Shown: positions 12,380 through 25,654, counted from the stretch's first letter. The stretch: DNA of 64,000 bases from Engraulis encrasicolus (GCF_034702125.1 NC_085858.1:57231357-57295356); one strand, 5' to 3'. Program-made: numbers and translations. Notes: a model not told the origin generated them from the sequence alone.

Positions 12380-12553
12380 CCCAGTATCTGTAGTTTACAG
12401 CTTGGCATCCTGAGTAGAGTAGATATCTGCTTCACTACAGAGTCTCCAAGTTTATTATTATTCAGATACAGCTCTGTCAGGTGTGAGGGGTTTGAAATCA
12501 GCGCTGAAGTCAGAGCAGCACAGCCCTCTTCTGTAATACTGCAGTCATCAAGC
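12380..12553 (-). CDS. LRR exon (NLR), cassette 3
   Basis: This 174-base exon has a ctctccag acceptor and a gtaagtaatg donor. It encodes LDDCSITEEGCAALTSAL, then LTELYLNNNKLGDSVVKQI and CKLQIL. It is intact but with a Gly-to-Val change in the DSGV turn. Intronic flanks are near-identical in layout to those of the 9.2- and 7.2-kb exons. Confidence 0.9.
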
Positions 12554-12722
12554 CTGGAGAGAGGGATAGAGAGAGGGAGAGATTAAGTAGAAAGTCAAAA
12601 AATGAGAGACAGAGAGCAAGAGACTGTTTTCCGCACCTTCTGTTACTTAGACCAGGGGGTTTCAATTGGTTCTGGCCCAGAGATCACCATTTAGGCTAAG
12701 CAGTGGTCTACTGTGTGTATGT

Positions 12723-14637
12723 TAATTATTTTCATAACAAAGTGGCTAAATTAAGGAGAGAGCAATTATCAGGGGGGAGTCATGACTCCAACCTTATGAT
12801 AGGGCAACTAATTAAGGAGCAATCTTGTAGCTTTCAGTTTGCCAAAGTGGAGGAGGATACAGTGAGCAAGTTAATTACTTCATGTTGCAAGGACCAGCAA
12901 GCAGGCATTGACAACGTAGATGGTAAGTTTCTGAAAATGGCAGTGAGTTACATCTCCCAGCCCATTTGCCACATATTTAATGTTAGCTTAAAGAGTTGCA
13001 TTTTTCCCCAAGCCTGGAAGGAAGCAAAAATTATACCACTACCTAAAGATAAAAAGAAAACTTTTACACCACCAAATAGCAGACCAATAAGTTTGCTTCC
13101 AGCACTTAGTAAAATATTTGAGAAAATAGTTTTTAATCAAATTCAGCATTATTTTTCTGAGAATAATTTATTAACAGAATTTCAACATGCCTACAGAAAA
13201 GGATTTTCAACATGTACAGCATTAACTCAAATGACCGATGACTGGCTGCAAGAAATCGATAACAAAAAAATCTGTGGTGCTGTCCTTCTAGATTTTACTG
13301 CAGCATTTGATGTCATTGATCATGGACTGTTACTTCAAAAGTTTGAGAGATATGGTTTTAAACAGTCAGCACTAAATTGGTTAAATAGCTATCTGACAAA
13401 TAGATCCCAAAAGGTATATTTTAATGGTAGTTTCTCAAGCAGTGTGAATGTAGACTGTGGGGTGCCGCAAGGCAGCTGTTTGGGACCTTTGTTGTATTCT
13501 ATTTTCACAAATGATTTACCTTCAGCGATACAAAATGCAAAAGTTGTAATGTATGCAGATGATACTTCTATTTATACATCTGCAAAAACATCAGCTGAAC
13601 TGACACAAGTTTTGAACAAGGTGCTAGGAACAATAGAAAGATGGGTAAAACAAAACAAACTCGTTCTCAATATATCTAAAACCAAAAGTATTGTTTTTGG
13701 CTCTAGTCACTCATTGAGTCGTGACCCAGCACTTAATCTGTGCATTAACAAAGAACAAATTGAACAGGTAAAGGAAGTAAAGCTACTTGGAGTCATCATA
13801 GATAGCAGACTGTCCTGGTCTAAACAGATTGACCACATGGTTAAGAAAATGAGTAGTGGCTTGGCACTACTCAGGCATGGTGGCCAGTTTCTCACTCAAG
13901 AACTAAGGAAAAGGATTGTATGCTCTTTGGTTTTAGCACAGATGGAGTACTGTACTATTGTGTGGTCAAATGCCAACAAAGATCACCTTGCTAAACTTCA
14001 GCTAGTCTAAAACAAGGCAGCACGTCTTGTTCTTAAATGTTCCTACACAACAAATATCACTTACATGCATTCAGTTTTACAGTGGTTGAGAGTGGAGGAA
14101 AGGCTTCACGTCTCTTTACTAACATCAACTTGGGCAGTTTTACACAACAAAATGCCATTAAATCGCTATAATCTCCTCTGTAAAAGTTGTGATATTCATA
14201 CATATAACACAAGGCATGCAGCAGCAGGGAGACTGAGCATCCCAAAGAGCAATATGAATGCACTTCTACGCACTGTTGAATATAGATCAATTAAAGTATG
14301 GAACAATTTGCCAACCAAATTAAGTATATTGAATAGTAAAGTGTTTTTTTAAAAAAACAGGTGAAAAAACATCTGAGCCTATCATATATAAATTAGGTTA
14401 GTGCGGAGGTAGAGATGTTTGTCACAAGGTCTTAAACCATTATTATAGTAATTTATGTTTATATTTAAAAAAAATCTTTTTTTTTTCTTTCTTTCTTTTC
14501 AATGTATGGTGCTTAAATGAATGTACAGATTTGTGTAGAACTTTTAACTGTGTGTGATTTTATTGTTGGACCCCAGGAAGAATAGCTGGGTTTGCGCCCA
14601 GCTAATGGGGATCCTAATAAACTAAACTAAACTAAAC
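12723..14637 (+). mobile_element. 5'-truncated non-LTR retrotransposon (L2/CR1-like LINE)
   Basis: Inserted in cassette 3 within 'gtgtgtatgt|acacattcc', which is uninterrupted in cassette 2. A likely TSD tatgt lies at 12718-12722 and 14638-14642. The 3' end is a short (taaac)n tail. It contains a reverse transcriptase frame but no endonuclease, so it is 5'-truncated. Confidence 0.9.
12730..14352 (+). pseudogene. LINE reverse transcriptase, one nonsense break
   Basis: The frame encodes an RNA-dependent DNA polymerase: RPISLLPALSKIFEKIV, LLDFTAAFDVIDH, GVPQGSCLGPLLY and the catalytic YADD (13552-13563). The thumb and C-terminal part (NKAARLVL onwards, WNNLPTKL) continues in the same frame after a TAA at 14008-14010. 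The stop falls just before the conserved NKAARLVL, and a single C-to-T change of a glutamine codon would explain it. The endonuclease is missing through 5' truncation. This belongs to the jockey-like CR1/L2/Rex1 group; the exact clade needs a tree. Confidence 0.9.
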
Positions 14638-14795
14638 TATGTACACATTCCAGTGAGGGGAGTCCCTCCGACACCAAAGAGTTAACAACTGGTTCTGGCC
14701 CAGGGAGTGGAGACTGAGAGGTAGTCTGTGGCCCACTGTGTTTGTATCCATGTTACAGAGGGGGGAGTCCCTTCTACACCTTAGCAGAGAGTTAA

Positions 14796-15200
14796 CATGA
14801 GGGTCACTGAATAGGAAAATGTCCCCACACATGAGGGTCACTGAATAGGAAAAGGTCCCCCACACATGAGAGTCACTGAATAGGAAAAGGTCCCCACACA
14901 TGAGGGTCACTGAATAGGAAAAGGTCCCCACACATGAGGGTCACTGAATAGGAAAAGGTCCCCACACATGAGGGTCACTGAATAGGAAAAGGTCCCCCAC
15001 ACATGAGGGTCACTGAATAGAAAAAGGTCCCCACACATGTCATGAGGGTCACTGAAGAGCAAAAGGTCCCCACACATGAGGGTCACTGAATAGGAAAAGG
15101 TCCCCACACATGTCATGAGGATCACTGAATAGGAAAAGCCCCCCCCCCCCCCCCCCCACACACACACACAAGAGGATCACTGAATAGGAAAAGGTCCCCA
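14796..15200. repeat. 34-bp minisatellite, cassette 3 (about 12 copies)
   Basis: Same unit as in cassettes 1 and 2, interrupted near 15139 by a C homopolymer and short CA run. Confidence 0.95.
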
Positions 15201-16655
15201 CACCCCGTGCTGCCATGAGCATCTATGTCCATGTATGTGAGCAGGTTGTCTCCTGTTCTACAGTCTGTGATCACTTGCTTCATTGGACAGGGTGTATACC
15301 ATATGTTACCTGCCTAACTGAAAAGTAAGTACGAGGTGAAAACTAACCAACCAGGCACCACCCCCTACTACCAGTTTAACAGATGAGGAGCCCCCACCTC
15401 CAAATAAATGGCTAATACACTGGAGTAGCAAACTATCAAATTATATCTTCTGATGAGTCACTAGAATTACCTGTAATATCAAGGAATATACATATCAACT
15501 TAAAGTCATCCTCTGCAGTTTGGGTGAGTTTGCAGGGTGCCTGTGGCATGGCTGTCTCAAAATCTACACAATAATTTAAACAAATGCTGTTTAAGTCCCC
15601 TTGCGGTGTTAAAGTGGAATTCACCTCTGAGCAATGTGTGCTGTTATCACATGTAATTTATCCTCATTTTGCATTTTACATGAGAAAAATAAAGTAATTT
15701 GCATTATTTCGTTTAATTTAATACAATTATGTGCTGAACTGCGATTGCCAAAGCTATTTTAACGTACTCAGTTAACCAGAATGCACTGCGGGAAACTAAG
15801 TAATCGTTGCCAGGTTAACGCGTCACTAAATTCGAAGGAATCTTGCGTTCTGGCTGCTCAGTGCTCGCTGCCAGCAGTCGTGGCTGGTTTTAGGACAAAT
15901 GTAGGCTGATATCCGAGACAGATTGATGTTGTTAATGTAGACTGTTGAAAAACATAACAATCATGCATTTTCCTCACTGGGTCTCATTGCGCAAACTATA
16001 GCTACTAACAGCGAATAAAAAGCGAATGGAAAAACAAACTGTTGAGAAGTGCAGCTCGTGTCGCAACTGTCGCTGTCCTCAGATTAGTGCTGAAACGGAA
16101 AATGAGAAGGTAGGCTAGCCTAACCTTACATTTAGCCTATTTTTGAAAAAATAAATAAATGTAGGCCTAATAGGCTACTCATTCAAGAAGTAGCCTGTCT
16201 ATCTCTGGCATGTTCTATCTGTTTAATCCCATCAAATCCAAAGGCGAGGCGGACTTGTCTCCGCTCAACCAACTTTATCAAAGAGCGCTTTCTCGCACTC
16301 TCTCTCGTAGCTTACTCGTGTTTGACCAAAAGCCGTTTCATCCGGACCTCTGCTGTTGGTCCCTAACAAATAGGTCTACAAGCCAGAGGGAGTTGATTAA
16401 TTATAGGCCTAAATAAAGCAAATGTGCAGGCTGCCTTTTAAAAATGGTCTTCATCCCATTCACTCTAATGCAAGTGCAACATGAAGGAAAATCGCCTCTC
16501 GGTAAGTTGCACCGTGCGCACGCATTTCTGGGCATTCAGCTGTTCAGGTTATGCTTTCTGTTTTTAGAAGTTGAGACTTGCGTGAAACATAGCTTACAAA
16601 CCCACATAGGCCTAAATAGCGCATCAGGAAGGAGACCCCACCGTCTCCATCTCGC

Positions 16656-18560
16656 CAGGGGCGGAGCTACAGGGGTGGCTAGGGGGGCATTTGACCCCCC
16701 TGAAATCTGATTGGCTACCCCAGGTGCTCCCCCAGAAAATGGACAGGAGCCCTGCCCACTCGCATTACACGAAGCGCATAGATCGCCTGCAAATGGCTAT
16801 CGCGAGTGAAGAAAGGATAACCATTTTTCCCACACACATTTCGATGCAAGTCTGTGTACACACCACCCTCGTGAATTTACAGTAGGCATATGGGGTACCA
16901 TTCGAAAGCTTAGAATCCCCTCTGTCTAGTGGTATGCATGGCAACTCTCTGTCTTGTACGGTCTGCAATTATTCATAGAAGCAGATGTGTGCTTTTCCGT
17001 CCTGAAGAAGAAAAGCCTCCGAGAAAAAAAACTGCTTATTTCAGTCCAAATTCATTTCGTTTTCCTTTTGAAAAGTTAGCTGTCTGCCATTTAAGATTTT
17101 TCAGTACTAGGCCTAGATATTGCTCTATTGCCCATGTGATAAATAAATAGATTCGTTTTTGGTGGTAAATGAAAGTAGCTTCATGATTAACTACTGTGAA
17201 TTCAACTCAAACCTCGTGTCTAAAGTCCAAATATTCACTGGCATAATACTAATTGCTGTCTTTGTGTTGGAATAGACTAGATGCTAATGAGTATTTTAAA
17301 AGAATGTCCTTACAGCACCTTCGATAGCATTGTTATATGTGTGAATTGTAGCAAGCTCTTAGAAGCATCGCCACATTACAGTGACTGGATTTTATGGAAG
17401 TAACTCTGAAATCTGAAGTCTGAGTTCAGACTTAAATTATTGATGGGAAATTTGAAATTACATAAAAACACAGATGGTAGAAAATAATTTGATTAACCCT
17501 CAGACACCTAAGCATTCATTTCCTTTCAACTTCAAAGTCTTTGATGCAGAAACTTTTATGTTCATTTCTGAGAATTCTGTAGAAACGTTGAAAATCTGCA
17601 ATAATGGGCATCAGTGAAACACTTATCTTTATCATCTCACATCACTATATGATTCTCACATACATAAACACAGATAGCCTACAGGTGTACACACCTGTCA
17701 GTGTATTCCAATGGCATAGCACCCAGGTATTAGCATTTTCCTTCCAAAAAGAGCAGCCCTTCATATCATACTTTTCTCAAAATGTTTCCCACATTTCTGG
17801 CACATCTTTGGAAAAAAAAAGAGTAGCCTAAATATTAAATTATTACCTCTACGATGGTTAAAATGTATTCAGAAAAGACAGAAAGCAGTTAATAAAAATG
17901 GCCATGTTTTACTTGAAATGTGATATTTTCTATATTAATACTATTTTCTATCCGGAAATGACTGTGTGGTGTTGGGATATGTCATTTGAGTTAGGTTCAG
18001 TCAATGAAAGGCACATAGCTCTTTGTAAATCTTGCCATTTGCAATGCAATGGGTTTCTGAGGGTCAAATCACAAAAAAATTACATCACAAATCACCAAAA
18101 GACATAAATTGTGACTGATTACTCTTTGACATAATCGGAGACCTAAAACTTAAGGGTGCAGTTATAGGGTGCACTTTAGAAGGGATTCAGTGACAGTACC
18201 TACCTTACAGCAGGTGTTAGGGTTGCCAAATGTGACCAATGATTACCAACCCAAAAATACTCAAAATAACGCCTTAAAACTAAAATCCTGCCAGATTTAA
18301 ACAGAAGTCTTGATTTATATGACCACGAATTTACAGAATACCTGCCCAAAAGCCCTTTTTTAACCCATAGATGACAATCGGAAACCGCTCAATCTGGTAC
18401 CAGTGACGGGTGTCATAAGAACCCGGGAATATCATTCTCTTTAGGCCTATCTATTCTATAGTGTTTGAGTGTTTTTTTCATTGTGTAAGAGTATGCCCCT
18501 GTGAAATTCATGTGGCTACCCCATTGCCCCCCCAATAATACATGTCTGGCTCCGCCACTG
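16656..18560. mobile_element. hAT-like non-autonomous element, 1.9 kb
   Basis: Ends CAGGGGCGGAGC and GCTCCGCCACTG are inverted repeats. The 8-bp duplication CATCTCGC lies at 16648-16655 and 18561-18568. No transposase frame is seen inside. Confidence 0.85.
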
Positions 18561-19214
18561 CATCTCGCCAGTTTGAGGGAGGTGTTGGGTTAGACCTGCA
18601 TTTTGAAGATGTACTATCGTCGCTTACTTTGGTCAAGTGTTTAATAGCCTATCATTTATCCGTTTGCGTCTCAACTGTCTCTCGAGATCGAGGAAGTCTG
18701 TGTTTATAATCTATGCAAAATAGGCGGCCCTAACTGCCTGGGGGGTGAGCTGAAATCTACAATGACTTGACAGTAGATTTCAGTAGCCTGCCTGAGTGTG
18801 CCTTGTTCTTGCTCGTGTTGTTTAACCCTCCTGTTACCCTCAGATTTAGGTAACATCCGTGATCCTTGGGGTCAATTTGACCCCAGCCACTAAAATATCT
18901 TCAAAATCAGTAGAAACCAAAACTTTGACACATGTTTATGTCTCAGATATTTAATGTTGCTCTGTTGCTGACATAAAAGTCCTTTAAGTATCTCCCAGTA
19001 CCCTGACACACACCAAAACCCATGATAACTCATGAGGGGCAAAATGTGCAAAATAGCAATAAAATGTCAGTGATTCTGTGATTCAGTGATTCTTGAAATA
19101 CATTGTCAATCAAAAGACATTTTGGAATATCATAAAATATCATTGGATCATAGGAACATCATAGGATTTCAACTATGCTTGAAGTAGTGTGCACATAATG
19201 AAGAAAAGGTTTAT

Positions 19215-19490
19215 GTAATGATAAATGGACTGCATTTATATAGCGCCTTTCCACTCCTTCAAGCACTCAAAGCGCTTTACATTGTATGCCTCACATTCAC
19301 CCATTCACACTCACATTCACACACCGGTGGCCGTGGCTGCCACGCAGGGTACCACCCTGCTACCAGGAGCAACTTGGGGTTAAGTGTCTTGCTCAAGGAC
19401 ACAACGATGGGAGTCAGGCAGAGCGGGGCTCGAACCTGCAACCTTTGGGTTGCCGAACGGCTCCTCTACCACCTGAGCTACCACCGCCCA
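19215..19490 (-). mobile_element. tRNA-derived SINE
   Basis: The minus strand begins GGGCGGTGGTAGCTCAGGTG with a Pol III A box (19469-19480) and a B box GGTTCGAGCCC (19426-19436), followed by the body and the 3' segment 'aaagcgctttgagtgcttg' ... 'ggcgctatataaatgcag' known from teleost SINEs. It is essentially full length and not a functional tRNA gene. Confidence 0.85.
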
Positions 19491-20255
19491 CTATCAAGGC
19501 CTTAAATAATACAGTAACCCTTAATAAAAAAAAAAACAGAATACCCTGTACACAGAACACATGCCACTTAAGATACGGTATATTCCTCCCACATACTTGG
19601 CCTGAGGTGATTTTGCGACTTAATTTATGGTATGTTGTTCCTTTGACCTTTTCCTGTTGATTAACATTTCACAGGTGACGTGGCCTCACCTGGCACGCTA
19701 TTTGGATCTCATGCATTCTGTACATCGCGTGACTAGCCGTAACCTCACTGGCGTCAATGGCGTGTGCTGTCACGTAACCCAAAATTACATCACACACCTC
19801 GCCACAAGCTGGCATGGCGCGAGGTCGTTCACCGCACATTTTTTGTAACTTGGTGCGCGTCCACCAGCAGCGACCAGGTAGGCAGACAGAGCAGGAGATG
19901 TAGCCTACAGTTGCCTATAGAAGAGATACAGCTACTGGACTACAGAAGGGACCCTGCATCATTTGAGGATAATATAATGTATTGGAGAGCTATTTTATCT
20001 CCCCCCTTAAGGGCACTTGCTGACATTCCCTCTGTGAAAATGATTCATAGCATGGTACTGTGTTTGTTTTTGGACCATGGCTGTCTTGTCACCCCGGTGC
20101 GCGTTTGTTTTTGCGATTGGAGTCACAATAGCCTATTCATCTGCCATAGTTGTGTGGATGGTTACACGAGGTAGCCCAAATGATCAGTTAATCCACAATG
20201 AGTGTGCACATTTTGATAGGCCTACCTTGGGGTGCCATAAGTGCTATATATAATA

Positions 20256-20599
20256 CAGCTCTAGGCCACTTTATTAGAATAGCATGAAAAAGTTGATTTA
20301 TTTCCATAATTCCATCAATAGATCCAATAGATTGTACCAAATTTCAACTGATTTGATGTGACCTGAATTTTGCTGAAGAAAATTGTGATTTTATCACAAT
20401 ATTCTAATGTTGCGAATTCACCAATTCATGGGTTTTTTGAGCTGGAAGGCCAAAATATGTAAAAACAAACAATTGAATGATTGGAATAGTTAAAAATTGG
20501 GCTATGAATCTATAATACATGACAGTTTAACATTATTGATGGAATTATGGGAAAAAAATCAACTTTTTCACACTATTCTAATAAAGTGGCCTGGAGCTG
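20256..20599. mobile_element. Tc1/mariner-type MITE with long TIRs
   Basis: Terminal inverted repeats of about 65 bases (CAGCTCTAGGCCACTTTATT at the left end; one mismatch in that stretch at the right) are flanked by TA. Total length is 344 bases with no coding frame. Confidence 0.85.
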
Positions 20600-22155
20600 T
20601 ATAATAGGATGCTGTTGGTGGATTGTGTCAACATTCTATTGCGGTAGTAGCAACCTTCACACAACAGTTTGCCTTTAATTAGTTTTGGCCTTTGCCCACA
20701 TCATTAGAATTGTTAGTGTTCAGGGCCCTAAATAGAGCAAAATGTTCTAAAAAAAAAAACCCATAGCTAAATTGCTTATTTTCATGTATTTCACATTATT
20801 TAAACAGACTAGAACAAATATTTGAAAAATATGCATGTTCCATTTATGTTTTATACACCTAACACAATGTGGGGTCAAATTGACCCCAAGGAACACGGAT
20901 GTACCCAAAAAGCGTACAGCATTTAAGAAAAATTTACCCCATCTATTTAGGAAAAGTCATCAAATATGAAGCAATAGAAATGTGTACTTTGTGTATTTTT
21001 CAGAGGCTAAACATTGATTGGGGTCAAATTGATCCCCAAGGATAATAGGAGGGTTAAAGGCAATCAAGTCCAAGTGCAGTAATGATAGCCAGCGCATGCA
21101 TTTATGGCTACCTTGTTTGCAACCTGCGTAAGAGGAGCACGAACATCGCCAGCAGTGCAAGGAGGACGCCTCGTTTGAGGATAGAAATGGTCGCAGCCTC
21201 CTTCAGCAATCCATCAAATAACTTTGAATAATCTTAAAATAAAGCCTGATTCAATTAAAGACAACTTTACTGTCGTGTGCCTATTGTTTAGCCCATTAGG
21301 ACTCGGAGTGTCCGTGGCTGCTGCACCATGATCCGGACCGGACCTCAAATAATTCAGCAAGCTTTAAAAAAATATATATGAATAGCATATTAAAATCAAT
21401 AACAGAGCAAAACAAAAACAAAAAACGGGTAGGCAATGCCTACCATGTGTTATTACACAACTTGCAGGCCTAATAGGCTACACCTGGCGTAGACATCGTG
21501 GACTGGTGCGCTCCGATAGCCTATCATACTGTAGGTGATTTGTAATGACAATGAGCGCATGGGCTATTAACAATGCGGACAAAACTTTTTTAAAAAGCAG
21601 TTGGATTGAATGCACCAAGGCTTTTACCACTGTGCAGTAGCCTAACCTATAGGCCTACTTGAAGTAGGCCTATTATCCGGACAATGTAAATATCTGCATC
21701 CTCGAAATGTGTTATCTGCCTGCTGTTCTGTTCCATGCCGCCTGTCATGCCGAGGTGATTTGATGACGCTTCCTATCACCCAGCAACGTTCTAATGGCAT
21801 TGTAGTCGTTATTTTTTCTTCCGGTGATTTGATGACGCTTCAAATCACCATTACTAAAACAATAAATAGCTTTTATATTTAATATAAAGATATTATATCC
21901 AGTGGCTACATAATCCCCTGTTATAATGTTTCCTGGTGAACCAGAATCTATGTGTTGACGCCCAGGGGGCTGGGCTACACAAACCTTCTGGTGCACCTGT
22001 GATTCGCTCTCCTCCTCCGTTTACGAAATAAACGGGGCAGCTCGACGAATCAGGATTGTAGGGAGGGATTTCAGTGGGTATGACGTTTATCGAACGCAAC
22101 ACCCTCCCCCAGGGTAGTTCGGCTGTGCCCGCCCCCTCCCTGAATCACAACAGTA

Positions 22156-22383
22156 ATGGCGGCGTGTGAGGAGTTATCATGCGTCGGGATGGAAGCAGCA
22201 ATTTCAGCGGTGTTATCCAAAATACCTCAAGTTGATTTTCTAAAGGACGTTGTTCTGTTTTGGTTCCCGACCTGGCAGCGCTTACGTGACGACACGTCCT
22301 ACGTCACAAAGCTTCAACGTGAGTGGTCGAAGTGTCATGTCATTCATATGAGGTTGCTCCAACCGCGTGCAAGCATCTTTTGA
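22156..22383 (+). CDS. Unrecognised 75-codon open frame near the right end of the 6.9-kb element
   Basis: An ATG in GC-rich context opens MAACEELSCVGMEAAISAVL, followed by an amphipathic stretch (KIPQVDFLKDVV). I do not recognise the family. A helix-rich start just inside a transposon end could be a captured or transposon-encoded first exon whose remainder has been lost. It could equally be chance. Confidence 0.15.
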   Translation: MAACEELSCVGMEAAISAVLSKIPQVDFLKDVVLFWFPTWQRLRDDTSYVTKLQREWSKCHVIHMRLLQPRASIF

Positions 22384-22899
22384 CTAAACCCCGCCTGCGG
22401 AGACGCGTGAAAGGGCAGTGTGCCAGTAGCCTGTTACTTACAGGCTACTGGTTCACCAGGAAAGTTATAATGTGGTCTAATACAGAGATAGGGCACAATA
22501 TTGTTTGAAAGGTGAATTCCGCTTTAATGTTTTTCACCTCAGAGTACCAACAATCAACACAAATGTGAATACCGGTAAGTCTCCAGCAGCACGTGAAGTC
22601 AGTTCTTCTCATGAAATTTTATCCCCATGATACTCATTCTACTCCATAAAAAGTTCCATGTGAGGGATTCTGACAGCAGAGTGTGAAAGTGGTCTGGAGA
22701 GTCACCATTCACTAACTAATGACTCATTATAGCATCAGCTGACTCAGGACAGTCATTACTTACCTTTTAATCCTGCCTGTGACCCTTTAAGGACATTTGT
22801 TCCTTTAAGGACATTTACTATGAAACAAAAACTGGTATGGATGGATGTAATACCCACCAAGTACTAAAACACTCATTGGTACGTTGAGCTGGATCTGGC

Positions 22900-23015
<116 letters not shown>

Positions 23016-23352
23016 ATATGCTTCCTACCTGACTGTGTGTCTACAACTGTGTGTGACTGAGTGCACATATTTACTAGAGTACTGTCTGAGCAGCAATGCA
23101 CCATATTGCAGCGTGTGCCTTGTGTCACTTGTCCTACTGCATGCAAAGCTGACATAACATAAACATGGAATCATCTTCATGCACACATGTGTGTATCCTT
23201 CAGCAAGTACAGTATACCCCGGGCCATAGAGGGATGGGAGACAATGAGAGACAAGAAGCCAAGTTGCATTGTAAGTCCCAGATAATCAGCAATACTTCCA
23301 TAAACCACTAGTGGGCAGCAGAACACTGGTTGAAAACCCCCTTACTTATGCA

Positions 23353-23469
<117 letters not shown>

Positions 23470-23545
23470 CATCTTAGTGTTTCCGTGATGAACTATAATA
23501 GTGTTTAGTGTGCTTCCTCACACACTCTTTGGTGTCTTTGCTTAC

Positions 23546-23719
23546 CCCAGGCTCTGTAGCTTACAGTCTGGATTGCTGAGTAGAGTAGAGATCTGCTTCA
23601 CTCCAGAGTCTCCAAGTTTATTCTCACTCAGCTTCAGATGTGTCAGGTGTGAGGGGTTTGTTGCCAGAGCTGAAGTCAGAGAAGCACAGCCCTCTTCTGT
23701 CATACTGCAGTCAGGAAGC
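23546..23719 (-). CDS. LRR exon (NLR), cassette type
   Basis: This 174-base exon has a ctctccag acceptor and a gtaag donor. It encodes LPDCSMTEEGCASLTSAL, then LTHLKLSENKLGDSGVKQI and CKLQSL. It is intact. Downstream in transcription it is separated from the next LRR exon at 12.5 kb by about 11 kb, of which about 8.8 kb is inserted LINE and TTAA-element sequence. Confidence 0.9.
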
Positions 23720-23779
23720 CTGGAGAGACAGAGAGGGGGGAGGGGGGGAGGGGGATAGAAAGTCAGAGAATGAGAGTGA

Positions 23780-24290
23780 CTAAGCGCAAGCACACAAGCA
23801 CACAAGCACACATGCTGGTTGAAGTGTTGTGAAGGTTGTGATGGTAATTTTTACCAAAAGTAGACTACAGAAGACTTGGTGTAAGGACAACAAACAGAAT
23901 CCAGGCTTTAATTATTGCACTGATGCATCAATGGAGAAACACAGCGTCACAAGCAGTTCAGCAAATATTTCTAACTTACACAAGAAGTATACAAAAATAT
24001 ATACAGTCTGGGACCAGAGGGGCAGTTCCCCATGGGACAGCCCTAAAATGAATATTCAACAAATTGGGAGTTACAGAGATGGATACAGCACAACAGGAGG
24101 CTATATGCGAAATACACTGTATGGGTCCTCACCTGGGGGTGGTAGACTGGCAGTCTGCCCCCCCTAGAGATGAGAATTAACATTCAAAGTGGCCAAAAGG
24201 TTCTTAGCATTTGTATGAGGGGCAGACAGGCTTAAGATAGCCATCAACCACAGATGGTACTCGCATACCAAAAGAAAAGAGATGAAACAC
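23780..24290. other. No gene recognised
   Basis: Intronic sequence without identifiable exon or repeat signature. Confidence 0.4.
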
Positions 24291-24299
24291 TCGGAAACA

Positions 24300-24596
24300 A
24301 CTTTGGGGGTTTCGACTCAATTGCTTTCAGTTGTATGAAGTGTTGTGCTCCAAAACTGGACTTCCTCCCCTTATTATATATATATGTTGTATGTTATAAG
24401 TCAAGTGTCCTTGTATTATTTATTTATTCTTTGTGTAGCCCTTATGTGTTTTTAGACTCCATGTTATATGTCATGTGTCTTGTGTGTTTTTATGTCAAGA
24501 CAGCCATCTTTCATTTTAAACTGCAAACCCAGTTTACCTTCGGGTACCATTAAAGTTGAACTGAACTGAACTGCACTGAACTGAACTGCACTGTAA
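24300..24596 (+). mobile_element. Probable LINE 3' end with (TGAAC)n tail
   Basis: AT-rich 3'-UTR-like sequence ends in 'accattaaagttgaactgaa' plus tandem ctgaa/ctgca units, the pattern of L2-like LINE tails. No coding part is present. Confidence 0.45.
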
Positions 24597-25226
24597 GAAA
24601 CACACCTCCCTGGCGCGAAGGGGAAAGGGAAAGGGCATCGGAGATTGTTACATTGTAATATGAAAAAAGATATAAACTGATATGATTTGAATGTGCATTA
24701 AGTGTAGAGAGGTCGACATTTTGTTTATGTGATGGAAATTTCGCTACCAGTCTGCGCTACGATGACATCCTGCGACTTGTGAACCTCGTTCTAGTTGGTG
24801 TGATATGTTGCCATTCTTGATAAAAGGACACAAGGTAGGATGACGTGGTTTCCGCGGTGCCCATGGCATGCTTGTCTCTAACTCTACACTGTAATGAAAA
24901 AATGTTGTTCAAATAAACTTGATGTAAGACTGTTTTTCATCACGGAATGCCAGCAGTTGATACAAATCTGAATACGGTAAATAAAACAATGTTTTCAAAT
25001 GAGAAGTGTTTCCCACGACCGCGCTGCCAAAAGTTGCATGTAGGGTTAGATGGGTTTTCTGATAGTGGACCGTGGAAGTGGTCGCAAGAGCCATCATTCA
25101 CTTACTAATGACTCGCATATGCGCTGCAACCCTGTTTGCATTTGTTTGCTTACACGTCATATTATTTTGACTGCGTGTTATAGGCCTACAGCTCATGCTA
25201 TTTTATTATTTACGAGATGGAGAAAC

Positions 25227-25357
<131 letters not shown>

Positions 25358-25469
25358 TCTGCACAACTGTAATCAAGACAATTAATGACAGTTAAGATGG
25401 AATCAAGAGTTTCTATGATGACTCTAATTGTGTTGAGTCTGCTGCAGCACACACTTAGCTTTCCACAGT

Positions 25470-25473
<4 letters not shown>

Positions 25474-25547
<74 letters not shown>
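25474..25547. repeat. (CA)n microsatellite
   Basis: CA run close to the 3' side (transcription sense) of the 25.7-kb LRR exon. Confidence 0.97.
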
Positions 25548-25549
<2 letters not shown>

Positions 25550-25654
25550 AATCAAGGCACTTGCGAGCTGTAAAAGTAGAAGTGTAAAAGTGTTTCCATG
25601 GTGACTATAACATTGTTTAGTCTGATGCATCACACACTCTGTCTCTTTGCTTAC

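Larger units (their letters stand above)
18826..21053. mobile_element. TTAA-flanked element, 2.2 kb, with GGGGTCAATTTGACC subterminal repeats
   Basis: Ends CCCTCCTGTTA and TAATAGGAGGG are flanked by TTAA (18822-18825, 21054-21057). Imperfect palindromic 'ggggtcaatttgacccc' motifs occur near both ends. It hosts a SINE and a Tc1-like MITE. No coding capacity was found. Confidence 0.75.
15613..22523. mobile_element. TTAA-flanked TIR element, 6.9 kb, composite
   Basis: Ends AGTGGAATTCACCT and AGGTGAATTCCGCT are inverted repeats flanked by TTAA at 15609-15612 and 22524-22527. The uninterrupted target is 'gtgttaatgttttt' in cassettes 1 and 2. TTAA duplication fits piggyBac or Kolobok superfamilies. 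No transposase was recognised. It contains two later insertions: a hAT-like element (16656-18560) and another TTAA element (18826-21053). Confidence 0.85.

Noticed and set aside
19426..19480. Possible tRNA gene from A and B box matches
   Set aside because: The boxes belong to a SINE with typical body and tail; no complete cloverleaf or anticodon arm is supported.
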